Assembly: GCA_024699855.1 (NCBI GenBank)
Contig: JAMPIQ010000002.1
Coordinates: 11,408,001 to 11,472,000 of the forward strand
Direction: 5' to 3'
Length of the DNA stretch: 64,000 nucleotides
Origin: Aphelenchoides besseyi
Lineage: Eukaryota > Nematoda > Chromadorea > Rhabditida > Aphelenchoididae
Part shown: piece by piece, positions 36,367 through 48,198 of the stretch
How positions within the stretch are numbered: position 1 is the stretch's first letter
Layout: every line of letters starts with the position of its first letter
The notes under the pieces: model-generated
Databases searched by the model: none
Told to the model about the DNA's origin: nothing
The model's input: the letters and a program-made list of their open reading frames with translations, nothing else
Program-made: the position numbers and the translations under genes

Positions 36367-39300
36367 CCGCGCGTCGTCTTCGAGGTTAAGTTGCGGTCTA
36401 GAGAACGGATGTCGGCCACAGGCGTTCACGAGTTTCGCTTGTCTGTCTGGAATGTTTCCGTTGCAGCGAATATTGAGAGGCTTTTTCGAAAACGTTTCTG
36501 AGGATGCATTCGAAATGGTCAATGGCCCTGTGGTTATTCAAACCACAGCTTCCGGTAGTTGCGCGCTCAAAATGATGCGCGCATTCGAATTGGACGAGAG
36601 TTCAGATTTTCAAAGGCGCAGACGTAGCAATTCGTCTACAAACTTAAAATCAAATTCTCAAAAATGTGTTCGCTCAGACGAACAAAAATTGTTACGACCA
36701 CGAAACGCATGGGGCTTATGAGAACAAAATCGATTTGTTCAACAAGCGCCCACGTTTTCAGTTGGAATACCAACGAGAAGTTGGACGAATTCTCGCAAAT
36801 GACTCGAACTTTGAGCGAACGGATTTCCAGCGCCGAGAAACTCGCGGACATTCTTGCCAACTCGCCGTCGTTTACGCGCATCGATCGCGGCAATTGCGAT
36901 TTTCTCTTCGCGTTTCGAAAACACCTTTTGACTCACGTGCCGTCGTCGATGCAAACGGAATATTTGAGTGAAGGTCCGAGTGCTCAGGTTTCGCAAAAAG
37001 ACCGTTTCCGTCGTTCCGGGATTCTGGTTGAATAGACGGAACGACGAAATCCGCGTCCAAAGAATTAAGAAATAGCCGCTGGAGTTTGTCGACGATTTCG
37101 AACGTGCCAACCGAAACAAATTGTCCGCATCGTTTACGCTCAAAAAACCCCACCAACAAAAGAACGTGGGCGGCCATTGAATTGACAGGTCGCTTGTTGT
37201 CGGAATCCAGAAAACAGGCAAAATTGACACTCGCAACCAACTTGCAACGATCATCGACCCTCGTTTCCGTCGTTCAACTCGCAGTCTTCAATGGCGCAAG
37301 ATGGCTGGTCGAGTAGCCAAATTCCAAACACGAGATCGAAAAGCCGACCGTTACGACACTCGCTAAAGACACGGATTACAACGTCGATATGCAGTTTAAT
37401 CTGCATTATTCACAGAATCCTCCAATCTCTGTTGTCAACCGTAATTTAGAACATGGAATACGCGAGGTTTATGGTCGACATTTTTGTTTCAACTTTCGCA
37501 AGAGCAGAAATCTATGTCGGAGAACATTCAAAAATCGATGTTTTTAAATGTTTTCAATTGTTTAAAACAAAATGTCGTTTGCTTGTTCGCTGATAAATGA
37601 AAGTGCAATGCTCGACCAAAATAAACGTATACAAAGTCAAATTTCAACCGAATCACAATCTTCTAGTGGGTCATCGAGATGCTCAATGTGGAAAGACTTC
37701 TTATTCCTTGAAGCAAAGTTCGAGAAAAGCGACGTAGATCTTAATCGACGAAGGTACGCACATAGGTGCCTTTGGAATAAAGGGACTCGAATAGAGCAGA
37801 TAACGACACTCTTCTCAGTTTTCATTAATTAGCTGTTCATTGTTAAATTTTTTGCGCCCACGCCGTCGAATTCGCATGCAACTTTTGCAACAGAATCCAA
37901 AGAAATAGTGGAGATTAACGACTGCAAAGAACTACGGCAAAGTTTATCAACCACAGAATAAGCGACAGAAAACGCTATTAGCAGAAAATCTTTTCTATCG
38001 CTTTGGTTTCGTGCATTAGAACAACAGGCCGTCTAAGCGTGAACTCTCAAACAACATCGAATCGCGTCTTCAAGCGGTTGCATATCGAAACTTCTGGAGA
38101 CAACATTTTCTCACCTGTCCGCTCATTTGACTTCAAGCCACAGTCAATTCGCTAACAGTTAATTAAGAAGACTAATTATAATTAGAACATGCAAGGTCCT
38201 CGCAAGCAGTCAAACACTCGTTGAGGTCAAATACATGACTAGAAATCAAATTAAAGAAAGATGAGTAAACGCATGTTTACAAAGAAATGAACTTGGAATC
38301 GAAATGTCAAGAAACGAGCGTCGCAAAGCCCGAATCAAATACCTGCAAATCAACTTTCTGGAGAGTCATCATGCGATTGATCGCGTCAAAACGAAACCAC
38401 AGTTTGTGCTTATCGGAGCAAAAGAACGGACCAACCGATAAGAAGACACCGTTAATTTGAAGTTCGCTCGTTGTTTCTCGTTGCGAATCGTTTGGCAAAA
38501 GATGGCGAAGGAAGGTACGTGCTAACGAAGACTTCAAAATGCAAACAACATAAAACTTCCGGATAAAAGCTTATGTGCCATACAAAAAATGAGTCCACGA
38601 TATAATCTCGCGCTAATCTCAATCGTCCAATGCTCTCGACAACTAAAACTGGGCATCTGAAGGAAACAGACCGAACACCATTTGAAAGACAATTAACTGC
38701 CGCAAAAAACTAATCAGAAAAAACGGCCAAAACATCGCTCACTAGACTTTGATGAAAATTTTGATAAGCAGCCGAATTGTGTCCAAACTTTGACGTAGCA
38801 TCCCGATCATTCGGTCCAATGGCGCTTGTTTTGCGGTGTGTTCGTAACGTCGATTCATTCAACGTCAGAAACCTTCAGCATCAACGCAATATTTGACTAA
38901 GCAGAGACAATGACAGGTAAAGAGATGTGGCGGATAGAGACGACCTAATGTTGGTTGATGAACGCAAACAACAGTCGAGAGGTAAGAATGATTCAAGCGG
39001 CGATGAGCAGACCCTTTTTCCGTAATCTAAAATTAACTGGACCGGAAACAAACATCGAACAGTTCGGATTTGAACGTCATTTAGGAACTCAGATTATTAA
39101 CTCGAAATTAACGCGTGATATCATGAAAAACTAACATTCGGAAACGTTTCGATCTTTTTGTTGAAAATTGTGCGAACTTTCAATTAAAAAAGAGAAAGGT
39201 GACGTTGGGATGGCAGTGCGCAACATAACATGAGTACCCAAAAGTTCAAAGGCGGGGAGGTTTGGAGCGCTGGGGCAAAAGGAGCAGCGATCGCGCAAGC

Positions 39301-41441
39301 AAACACACAACAAGACTCTAAAGCTGCCTACACGTTCACTGACACTCTTCAATAAGTAGTGTACTAAAACAATATTTTATGCGGCCTGGAGCGACAGAAC
39401 GTCAATCTATTGCTGTTCGCTTTAAACTCATCGTTTCGTTCTCCACTCCCACGTGTTGTTTTCAATATTCGCTGAGCGTTTGGGCACAATCAGCTTTGAA
39501 ATGTTTGGGGAAAATAATTGAAAGTTGGATGAACTAGCGTTTTGTGTTTATACTTTAGCCAAGCGCGAAATATTCAACCGATCACTTTAAATTTCACGGA
39601 CTTTACAACTAATAAGATCACTAGTCGTCAGGGTGGCTCTCACATCATTCGACGAATAGAAGAATGTTCTTCTACGTGGATGCGAGCGAATCTCTTCGGC
39701 CGGAAGTTAAACTTATAAGGACAACGGCGGTCTTAATGCATTGAATACTTTGAATCTTCTCAACTCAATCGGATTTTTAAGGCCACAGGCAAAATGCTTA
39801 AGACTTTTCCGTTGCCAACGTGTCTGATTTACGAAATGCAATTTCAATTCCAATAATTGAAATTTGGGTATTTGTCGAGTATCAAGACAGCACCCGCTTT
39901 TTTGTTGCACTGCTGGTTTAACGAATAGCAAGAACTTGTTAGGTCACGTGAAACCGAACTTTTTAGTTTCAAAGCTGTACATACAATAAAGAACGTGTTA
40001 GTGGTCAGAAATTTGTTCACAATCACTAGGCCGTGAAGTATTTAAACAATTACTACAAAAATCCAGAAGACCACAGTTAACCAAGAAGTTGGTTGAGGCC
40101 ACTAGACTACAGTCCAAAATATGCGCATGTTAAGTCAAAAAATGTGGAGCTTAAAGCTTAAAAGAGACTTTGTTTCTTGACCCCTCAATATTCGTGATCA
40201 TGTAATACAGTAATAGGTGTTCAAAGATCGCCCAGTTAGAATTATCTAACAAATCCGTTGACCTTTGATTTATCGAAACTCTCGATTTGTAAAGAACACA
40301 ATAGCCAACAGACGTTGATATTTATAATCAAAAACGCGATTGTTGGATCGATAAAGGGACTGAAAGAAGGTGGTATTTGGAATACGAGTATTATTGTTCG
40401 GGGGTAATAACAAGTGCACAATCGTCCGCGTAGCAATGAAGTTCATCGAGACTTTAAAAATCGTAAAGTTCAACATAACGTTGTTTTCGTTGAGTATTTT
40501 GTTGTTCGCCGGAAAGAATTCTAGAGCATACGATTCAAGAAAACAAAACCCAATTCATCAGTCGTCTGAATTTGGCGTTTACTACCACGATCACTGCGAT
40601 CTATCGTTCGGAGAACGCGAGAAATAAGCAACAAGAATACGAGCGCACAAAAGAAATGCACGTTTGTAGTGCGAACCTTCGCTGATTCATCAGTACTCAA
40701 CGAAATCAGGCGCAAAGCCGAGTATTAAAGTCAATTCATTGGGTGCAGCGAAATTAACGCACATATGCAGAATGATTCAGAGCGTCCAATAGTGCAATCA
40801 AAAACGCAGAAAAGCAAATTGTGTTCGAAAGTTTTAGTCAACAAAAAACCAATCACCTACCTCCAGAGGTGTTGTTCGGCATATTGTTCATCCAAAATGT
40901 CGGTACCGTTGGGGAGATTCCAAGGAATACGGGCGTTTCCAAGGTACGTGCAGAGTTCGATTGATTACTTGAATCAAAGGTGCTGTCGTTGAACGGTTCG
41001 GGCATTTTCAGTTGTTCCAGGTGTTTCATTTTGCGAACCCCAAGCTCTGAATAATGAAAAAAGTTACGATCGTCATAAACTCAAGAGATAGTAACAGAGA
41101 AAGACAAACAAAAAAGAAAAGGTTGAATTCGATGTATAAAAGTGGGATGATTTAACTCACGAACGTACTCACAGAATGAACGTGAGATTGCCAAAAAACA
41201 ACGATCAACTTGAGGTCAATGAAGGGCAACGTTTGTCGCTGGGAACTCGCAACAGTTGTGCCGAGCCGTCGATTTGAGTTCTTTTGAAAAGTGGGACGTT
41301 GCTTGTCGTTGTGTTTGATTGAACGTTCCCGAGCACAGGTCAACCAACTGGTGGAATTCAAAAGATATGATAAGCAAGCAATACATAAATGATATACAAA
41401 TATCGAGTTCTCAGAACCGGAATTATAATCTCGAGTAATCG

Positions 41442-44400
41442 ATGTCAATCTTCACACGCACTCCAATGTTAAATACACGCGTAATATTCGGGGTTTTAAA
41501 GGTCGTTATATTTCCCCCTCTGATGTTACTGTTCATTTTGGCTCTATGCCTCTTGATAGGCCACAGAACAGAAGGCGCAATAACAACGAGAACGCCAATA
41601 TCCGGTAAACTTAATCAAGGAACAACGAATGATTAGAACTATGTAGTTGTGGAGTATAAATTAATGTTGGACCTTCCAAACATCCACTATCATCGTAGTA
41701 AGTAGCTTGCATTTTTTGTTTGCCGCAAATAAACTGATGGCTTTACGAAATTGTGCAAAAGCTCGATTGGTCAAAAGGATTGTTGGGAGAGCTTTTAAAT
41801 TGCTTGACTGTTTATTTGACACTATCTATATTTAGACGTTATGTTGAACTATAATCATGGCTGGTCGTTTCAGATGAACTACTCAAATTTCGTGGTCTTG
41901 TTCTAATCCGTGTGTTGCCACACGACAATCTCACGCATTTCGACTTAGACTGCAAAGAGCTGGAGATTGATGAGGTACGTGAACCGTCAGACAGCTTCAA
42001 CCAAACGAATCGCCCCTTAAAATGGAAACTGTACGAACAGAAATTAACAATTTACAAGAGTGTGCGTGAACACAAACCGTTTGATATGGTTATTGAATAC
42101 GAAGCACAAATACACGATGCCAAAAAAGGCGGCCTATTTGCGGTCCAATACAACGGAGAAAATGGAAAGCAAAAGTAAGAACAACACCGAAAACCACGAT
42201 TGTAATTGTACACTTAATAGGAGTTTGCTGGCCACACATTTAGAACCCGACAAAGCGGCTATGGTTTTTCCTTCCATCGATCAACCCACTAAAAGTTTCT
42301 TCGAGTTGAATGTGTCGTTCAGTAACTACAGTTCGGCGATTACACTGTTTCACAACACCATCCCACAAACACAGTAAGAAGTTTGTATTCGTATAAAAAT
42401 CGACGAACGATGGAAAATGTGAAGTAAAAATTACAGAATGTAGCAATCGCTTTTGTTCTTTTAAGACATCCAATCCTTTCAAGTGAGCGGTTGAGCGTTT
42501 GAAATCGACCTGTAAATTTCCAATAAGCTCATTGGTTTTTAGAGTCAATGCAAAGTTCGTTCAATTCGAGAGAACACCGCCGATGTCACCGTTTTTGTTT
42601 GCACTGGTTGTCGGAGATATTTCAACGATTGAAGGACGTACGAAATCCGATGTTCTGGTATCCACTATATTGTAGTAATCGAACTGAAATCTGTTTAGAT
42701 TCGTATTGGAACAGTAAAAGAGGCTCGGATTGATTTCAATCATCTACTCAAAATAGCAATCGATTGTTTGGAAACTATGGAAGAAGTGGTCAGAATAAGA
42801 TATTCGTTGTCCAAACTCGACCACATTGACACATTAAAGTTGCCAACACTTGCAATGCAAAATTGGGGGCTTGTTTTTTATGCAACGGTGTTAATCCAAG
42901 AACCTGAAGTGGCAAATGTAATCAACGAATGGGAACAGAAATCGACAATTATGCACGAAACAAGTCATCAGGTTTATAAGAAAACTATTTTTAAATGTCA
43001 GCTTAGTATTTTTCAAATTTGGTAACAGCTCGTAAGTGGGGTGAAGAATTTTTACACGAAGCATTTGCATCAGCCCAGGAAACTAGACCACGTAACAACG
43101 CGCAAGCGGATGAATTAGAATATTTGGTAAGCATTTACTATCAAATAAATTCGTATATCTTGTTTAGAAGTATCGGCAAATTGAAGATACGATTGATGGT
43201 TTGAACGCTATGATAAGACTCAAACATCCAATAGTTACAAATGGCCCCAAATTTGACGGTAATCATTGCAGTTTATTCAACTATTAAGTAGTTACAGAGA
43301 TCTCATATTTGAGTGCTGGTGCTGTAATTCGAATGATTGAAGAGGTCTTGGGACGCTCACTTTTCGATCACTCTCTTCACATTTTCCTGAAGCAACACGC
43401 TTATAAGAATGTGGGATACGAAGACTTTATAAACGCATTAGTTCAAGTAGGTTTTACGAATCTTTCATGTTTTATATGCTTATTGAGGCAAATAGAGTCC
43501 TTGGATTTGTAGTACAAAGCTATTGCTAAATGATTTTGTCAAACCATTTCTATTGATGTCAGAGTTTCCGATCATTTTTGTGGATTACAAGCGTGGTGAA
43601 TACAAACTAAAACATCAAAACGCCAAGTGGAATGTTCCTGTGTTTGTAAATCGCGGAAACAACAGCAGTTTGATTTGGATATTGAAAGGTGAGTTTGTAA
43701 GAAGCGTATTAAAGAACTTGTATTTAGACAATAGTTTATGTGGAGATCATAATATTTTGCTATCAAACGACACGCTTGTCTTCAACCAAAAATTCCAGAC
43801 GTTTGCTCAATTTCGTTTTTCAAGTTCCGTAATGGACAAATATGTTTCTGACCCGAAGATTTCCGACGATCAATTGTTGGCTGTTGTGTTGTATAACAAA
43901 CAAAGTCGGTGAGTGTTGTCAACGAAATTCATTGACACTGTTTCGAACAGCTCAGTGCAGTTGCCGTTTATTGAAAAGTTTTTGAAACGGCGATCGCTTG
44001 TATACCCCACTGTATTGGATACAATTCAAGATGTGTTGTTTGACTATTTTGATGGCTACATTCCAAAAGTAATCGAATAATTAAAACGATTACATAACGG
44101 TTCTGATCGTTTAGAAATGGGAAAAACTTTTGGAAAGAATCTACTCATTGGTCTCTTGGTTGAATGTCAGAAATTTGCGTGAAAGGTAAGAAGCTTATTA
44201 GACACTATATGTTTTTAGACTCCTTCAACACGTTGCATTGCCTTTTGCTGTTCAACTTAAAATTGGAAATACAACGCAAAATGCGTTACAATTGTTTGAT
44301 GCTTTCCACAGTGCATGCAAAAGCACACCAATGATCCGTTGCAATAGGTTTGTTACACCAAAAACCGATTCACAACCTGTTTTAGATTACCGATTGATAC

Positions 44401-44483
44401 ACGGCCGGCCGTTTACTGTGCAGTTAAAACGAATGGAACTGATAAACAGAAAAACTTCCTACGAGAATACAGAAAGCAATTGA
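41442..44483 (+). CDS. Divergent M1-family zinc metallopeptidase, type II membrane protein
   Basis: Fourteen exons keep phase (41442-41604, 41647-41697, 41874-42174, 42221-42373, 42543-42657, 42699-42971, 43007-43126, 43168-43258, 43298-43446, 43520-43688, 43728-43908, 43951-44068, 44115-44185, 44219-44483; 739 residues). Residues about 14-40 are one membrane anchor (VVIFPPLMLLFILALCLLIG), as in aminopeptidase N relatives. The N-terminal beta domain shows FRGLVLIRV, GGLFAVQY, LLATHLEPDKA and FERTPPMSPF. The catalytic zinc site is HETSH, followed after 18 residues by the second Glu in FLHEAFA, so HExxH-x18-E is intact; the transition-state Tyr is in ISYLSAGAVIRM. The exopeptidase motif GAMEN is LAMQN: its Glu, which holds the substrate amino terminus, is Gln. 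The protein is shorter than the usual 900 residues and the C-terminal region is reduced. A short exon may be missing between 42373 and 42543. AATAAA at about 44579. Confidence 0.85.
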
Positions 44484-44836
44484 GCTTCGAACTGCTGGGA
44501 AAATACAAATTTGTTTCGGAATTTGAAGCCTTCGAATTTGCTGATAATTGTGTTTAGTTACCTAAACACTTGTTAGAATAAAGAAATCGATTGACTAACT
44601 GGTGTGTGAGTTGACTAGTGCTTAAAACAGAGACCTTGTCACCGGTTTGACGTTCGCTGGTGCAATCACACAACGAATTTTGCATTGTGGCATCTCGCTT
44701 GTTTCACTTATTTCCACAGAACGTATGATTTCATTTTACAATAAGATGTTTTCTCGTATTAAGTACACCAACTGCCGAATAGAATGAGAAATCAAGGCAA
44801 ATTTTGTTTATTCCGTCTTCTTTTCTGCACTAGAGA
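44484..44836. other. Spacer between M1 peptidase and SNX13, same strand
   Basis: About 350 bases with the M1 polyadenylation signal (about 44579) and an acceptor-like CTGCACTAG ending at 44833, three bases before the SNX13 ATG. No gene. Confidence 0.5.
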
Positions 44837-47800
44837 ATGATACTGACTGCAAGCCACTACTTTTTCTTGTTTTTTGGATCTCTATTCTCTATTCTGTGCA
44901 TTTGGACAAGGTTTTTTTACATTTTTCTTTTCATTGCCATCACTCTAATCACGAGGTAAAAAATATAACCAAGTTTTATATTGTCGTGTGTATTCAGTCT
45001 TTTATTGGCCTTCATCTACTTCTCGCAAAAATCATGGTCCAAACTTAATCCAGATCTCCAACTCCTCTGCGAATCGTATTGTTTTCGACCGTTTCTGCCG
45101 AAGCTTTTTAATCCTCAATTGCCTACTGAGCCACGTACATTCTGTAATGAAACACAAATCACTGGATCAACTCAATTAGATCGACTGCTTGAAGAGGTAA
45201 GAAGTTCTTATTTATTGTTTTATTTTGTTCAGATTATAAACATTTTGGTCGGCGATTTCATCGATCCATGGTTTCTGAAGTTGACGAAAAACCGAGAGTT
45301 CCAATATTCTATTAAAGAAGTTACTGTACGGACTTTGAAGAATCTGGCCGAGCGATTGAGACGTTTAGATTGGGTTGCGCTGCTGACCCGCGATTTCGTC
45401 GATGACATCGGATCACACTTTCGACTATTCCGTATTTCCAAAGAGAAACTAGCCGAACAAGAGCGTCTGTTTAAGACATTGCATAAAAAGCCAGATGATT
45501 TGGAGAGTATTTTCTTTGACTTTGAGTTCAAAATGGATTGCCATTATTGTCACGACCTTATATCTTCTGCTCCGGCTTACGAGTCTGCAATTCTTCACGA
45601 CTTAACCGACGTTCTATTGTATTTGCTTCTACCCAGTGAGCACTTTCGCAGTCGCCCATTAAGGTTTCTGATTCGAGAAATTTTCATCAGTAAACTGATT
45701 CTGCCCGTAGCGAACATGTTCGCTGATCCCGACTATTTGAACAGACTGGTTATTTGGCTGGTGAATGAAAAGAACTGCGGACTAATGTTATTCTTGTGTT
45801 TAGCTATCAAATACCCGAATAGATTCCGAGGATTTTGTTGCAATACTTCAAACGTGTGATTCAGTTCAGGATTTAGAAGCAATGTTGGAGAGCATTCAAG
45901 ACGAAATCGGTATTCTAGCCGCCAAAAACGGTTCGTTTATTGTTTTTATCGTAATTTAACCTTTTGGTTTAGTAAAAAGTCAAAGCGAAATCAATAGTTT
46001 GGAAAAGATTATTCGTCTTATAAAAAAACGAATGCAACGCTTAACTTCGACGGAAACTCCCAACTATCGCTCGCCATTTTGCGCTGACGAGAAAACTGAT
46101 TCACAACTTGTTCAACTGCCCTTACTTGTTGTACTGACGAACAATGTGGCCGTAGCTCGTTTTTCCAGATTTCTAATTGCCAACGGACGACAAGCTTATT
46201 TGGACTGTTACTTGGCTATTGAAGGCTTTAACTCGTCGGTAGAACATCAATTGCGATTGCTCGTTCATAACAAGATTGATTCGGACTTAAAGGAAACAAT
46301 GAAAGAAGCCGCATTATTCATCTACTATCAGTATTTAGCAGCAGAAGTTGGTTAAATGTCTTTTGCAACACGAATCTTATTTAGGCAATTACACCGGTTG
46401 TTGATATTGAAGAAGAACTTGTTGCAAGATTTCTCGTAAAAGTACAACAAGCTGACAAGGACGCACTACCAGCCAGTTGGTTCGAACAAATACAATCGAG
46501 GGTAGTTACAGAAATTTGATCTTATAAGCATATCGGCGTTTTAGATATTCGAATTGTTGTCGAGTGATCGCAATTTGTATCCTGCATTTCGAAAAAGCGA
46601 GTCTTATAAAGAGATGCTAGAAGAATTGGAGGTGTTACCCAACGCAGAGATTTCGAATGTTGATTTTTTGCGAACGAAGAAGACAACCAAATCAACTCTC
46701 TCCATCGAAGTTGGAATGATCGGTGTGGGCCAAAAACAACACATTGGAAATGAAGTTTTTGCGATTTACAACGTTCGAGTGAAAAAACTTACCGAAACAA
46801 AAGAAGTCGTCTCACAATGGAACATTCATCGTCGATACTCAACATTCCTTCTTTTTCATAACACGATATTACAAAAAGTAGGTTGTGTTTATCTACGCTC
46901 ATTCTAAAATGTTATGTTCAGTATCCACGTTTGTCGAGCATTCCATTCCCAAATAAAAAGGTCTTCAATAATCTTAACAAAAATTTCTTGGAACAACGCA
47001 GAAAAGCTCTTAATACATACATGAATGTAAGTCATTGACTAGCAGTCAACCAATTGCTTTCTCATCGTAGGCTATTATCCAACCAGAAGTTTTGAATTCG
47101 AATATTGGACTCGAGGATGAAGTTTTAAATTTTCTAAGCCAACAGAATTACTTGGGAGCAACGGCGGCATTACCGCGTAAAGTTCGTACAATAAGTATAA
47201 TTGATTCGACTAAAAGATGAATTTCAGATTGTGAGCGCTGTGTTTGATCCAATTCGACAAGGAGTAAAAGCTATAGGATCAGCTGTTACTCAAATGCCCG
47301 ATCAATTCAATAAGGCGGCAAGCAATGTTATCCGGTCAGCAACAAGTACTCGTTCACTTCATTACTACGATCCGCAAAGAGTGGCAGCTAACGTGAATTT
47401 GGATGTAAGAGATTTCAAAGAGGAATTTAACAGAATTTTAGGACGAAGAAAGCATTCCGCTTCACATGTTGATTCTGTTTGTCGATGAGCTGTTTGGCTT
47501 ACAATCACGTAACCAATGGTTCAGAAGACGAATAGTCGAGACCCTGCGACAGTTTCTTCACGTCACTTATGGTCAGTCGTTAAACCGCAAGATCCTTTCG
47601 ATTGTACAGTGGTTGACATCCGAAGAGCAGTTGGCACAAATGCTTGTTTCTTTAAGGTGGGAATGCATGCAGGTTGTTTCTATTAGCAAATACGTTCTAG
47701 AAATGGATTGAAATCGAAAAGATTTTACGCGAATTCATTCAAACAAAGACATCCCTCGTCCGCTCCAAAAACCAAACTTCTGGCGCGTTGTTTAATGTTG

Positions 47801-48013
47801 TCAGCAGTTCCAACTCAAATTCGTTTTGCATTCGGCGAAACAGCAACTATCGCAGCTGTTGTCAATGTCAGTGACATCATTCAGCATTCGACTTTGAATC
47901 GACGTCTGTTCTACGTACTCATCGAACGACTACTTGTTTCAATGTTTCCGAGTAACAACTTCAAAGAACTCTTTACTGTATTGCATTCTAAAAGTCCACG
48001 AGCTAAACGTTAA
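44837..48013 (+). CDS. SNX13: Sorting nexin 13 (PXA-RGS-PX-nexin C), complete
   Basis: A membrane-anchored sorting nexin acting between endosome and ER. Twelve exons (44837-44955, 44998-45196, 45233-45760, 45804-45930, 45973-46346, 46385-46501, 46545-46877, 46922-47026, 47071-47181, 47228-47404, 47442-47656, 47701-48013) give 905 residues; human SNX13 is of similar size. Residues 1-50 contain two hydrophobic segments. PXA follows, with LLYLLLPSEHF and FADPDYLNRLVIWL. The RGS region has LPLLVVLTNNVAVARFSRFL, and PX has WNIHRRYSTFLLFHN with the KKVFNNLNKNFLEQRRKAL tail. The nexin C-terminal domain carries FVDELFGLQSRNQWFRRRI and ends in NRRLFYVLIERLL, closest to SNX13 among SNX13/14/25. At the 45761 donor the first intronic codons read VNEKNC, resembling residues present in human SNX13, so this junction deserves checking. 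Confidence 0.92.
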
Positions 48014-48198
48014 GTGTCATTCTCTTAATTTTGTCATAAAACCAATTTTCGGGTTATTTTCCACATCTTTTTTCACTTCTTATACTGTATTTTTGACGGT
48101 GATCATTTTCGTGAAAACTTAAAGCATTCCTTCTACTTATTAGTTCCCAATTGTTACGTGTACAAAAGCATTTACTTCCGCAAATAATCACTGGGAAA

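Larger units (their letters stand above)
34823..41441. other. 6.6-kb gene-poor tract, A-rich on the plus strand
   Basis: No recognisable gene was found. The plus strand is visibly A-rich (T-rich in minus-strand sense), like the introns of minus-strand genes here, so much of it is probably leader introns of ATF-7 plus the promoter of the M1 peptidase at the right end. It contains an 86-bp diverged direct repeat (35789 and 36281) and two short LDPRF/IDPRF-like reads (near 36003 and 37247) that might be transposase relics. Open frames such as 36664-37035 (+) and 36739-37254 (-) lack motifs. Confidence 0.4.

Noticed and set aside
36739..37254. 171-codon minus-strand open frame with a hydrophobic start
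   Set aside because: No ATG-supported start or recognisable motif, and several other frames are open here too because the region is poor in stop codons.
42543..42735. Antisense open frames over the M1 peptidase
   Set aside because: They are shadows of exons whose sense reading matches the M1 family.
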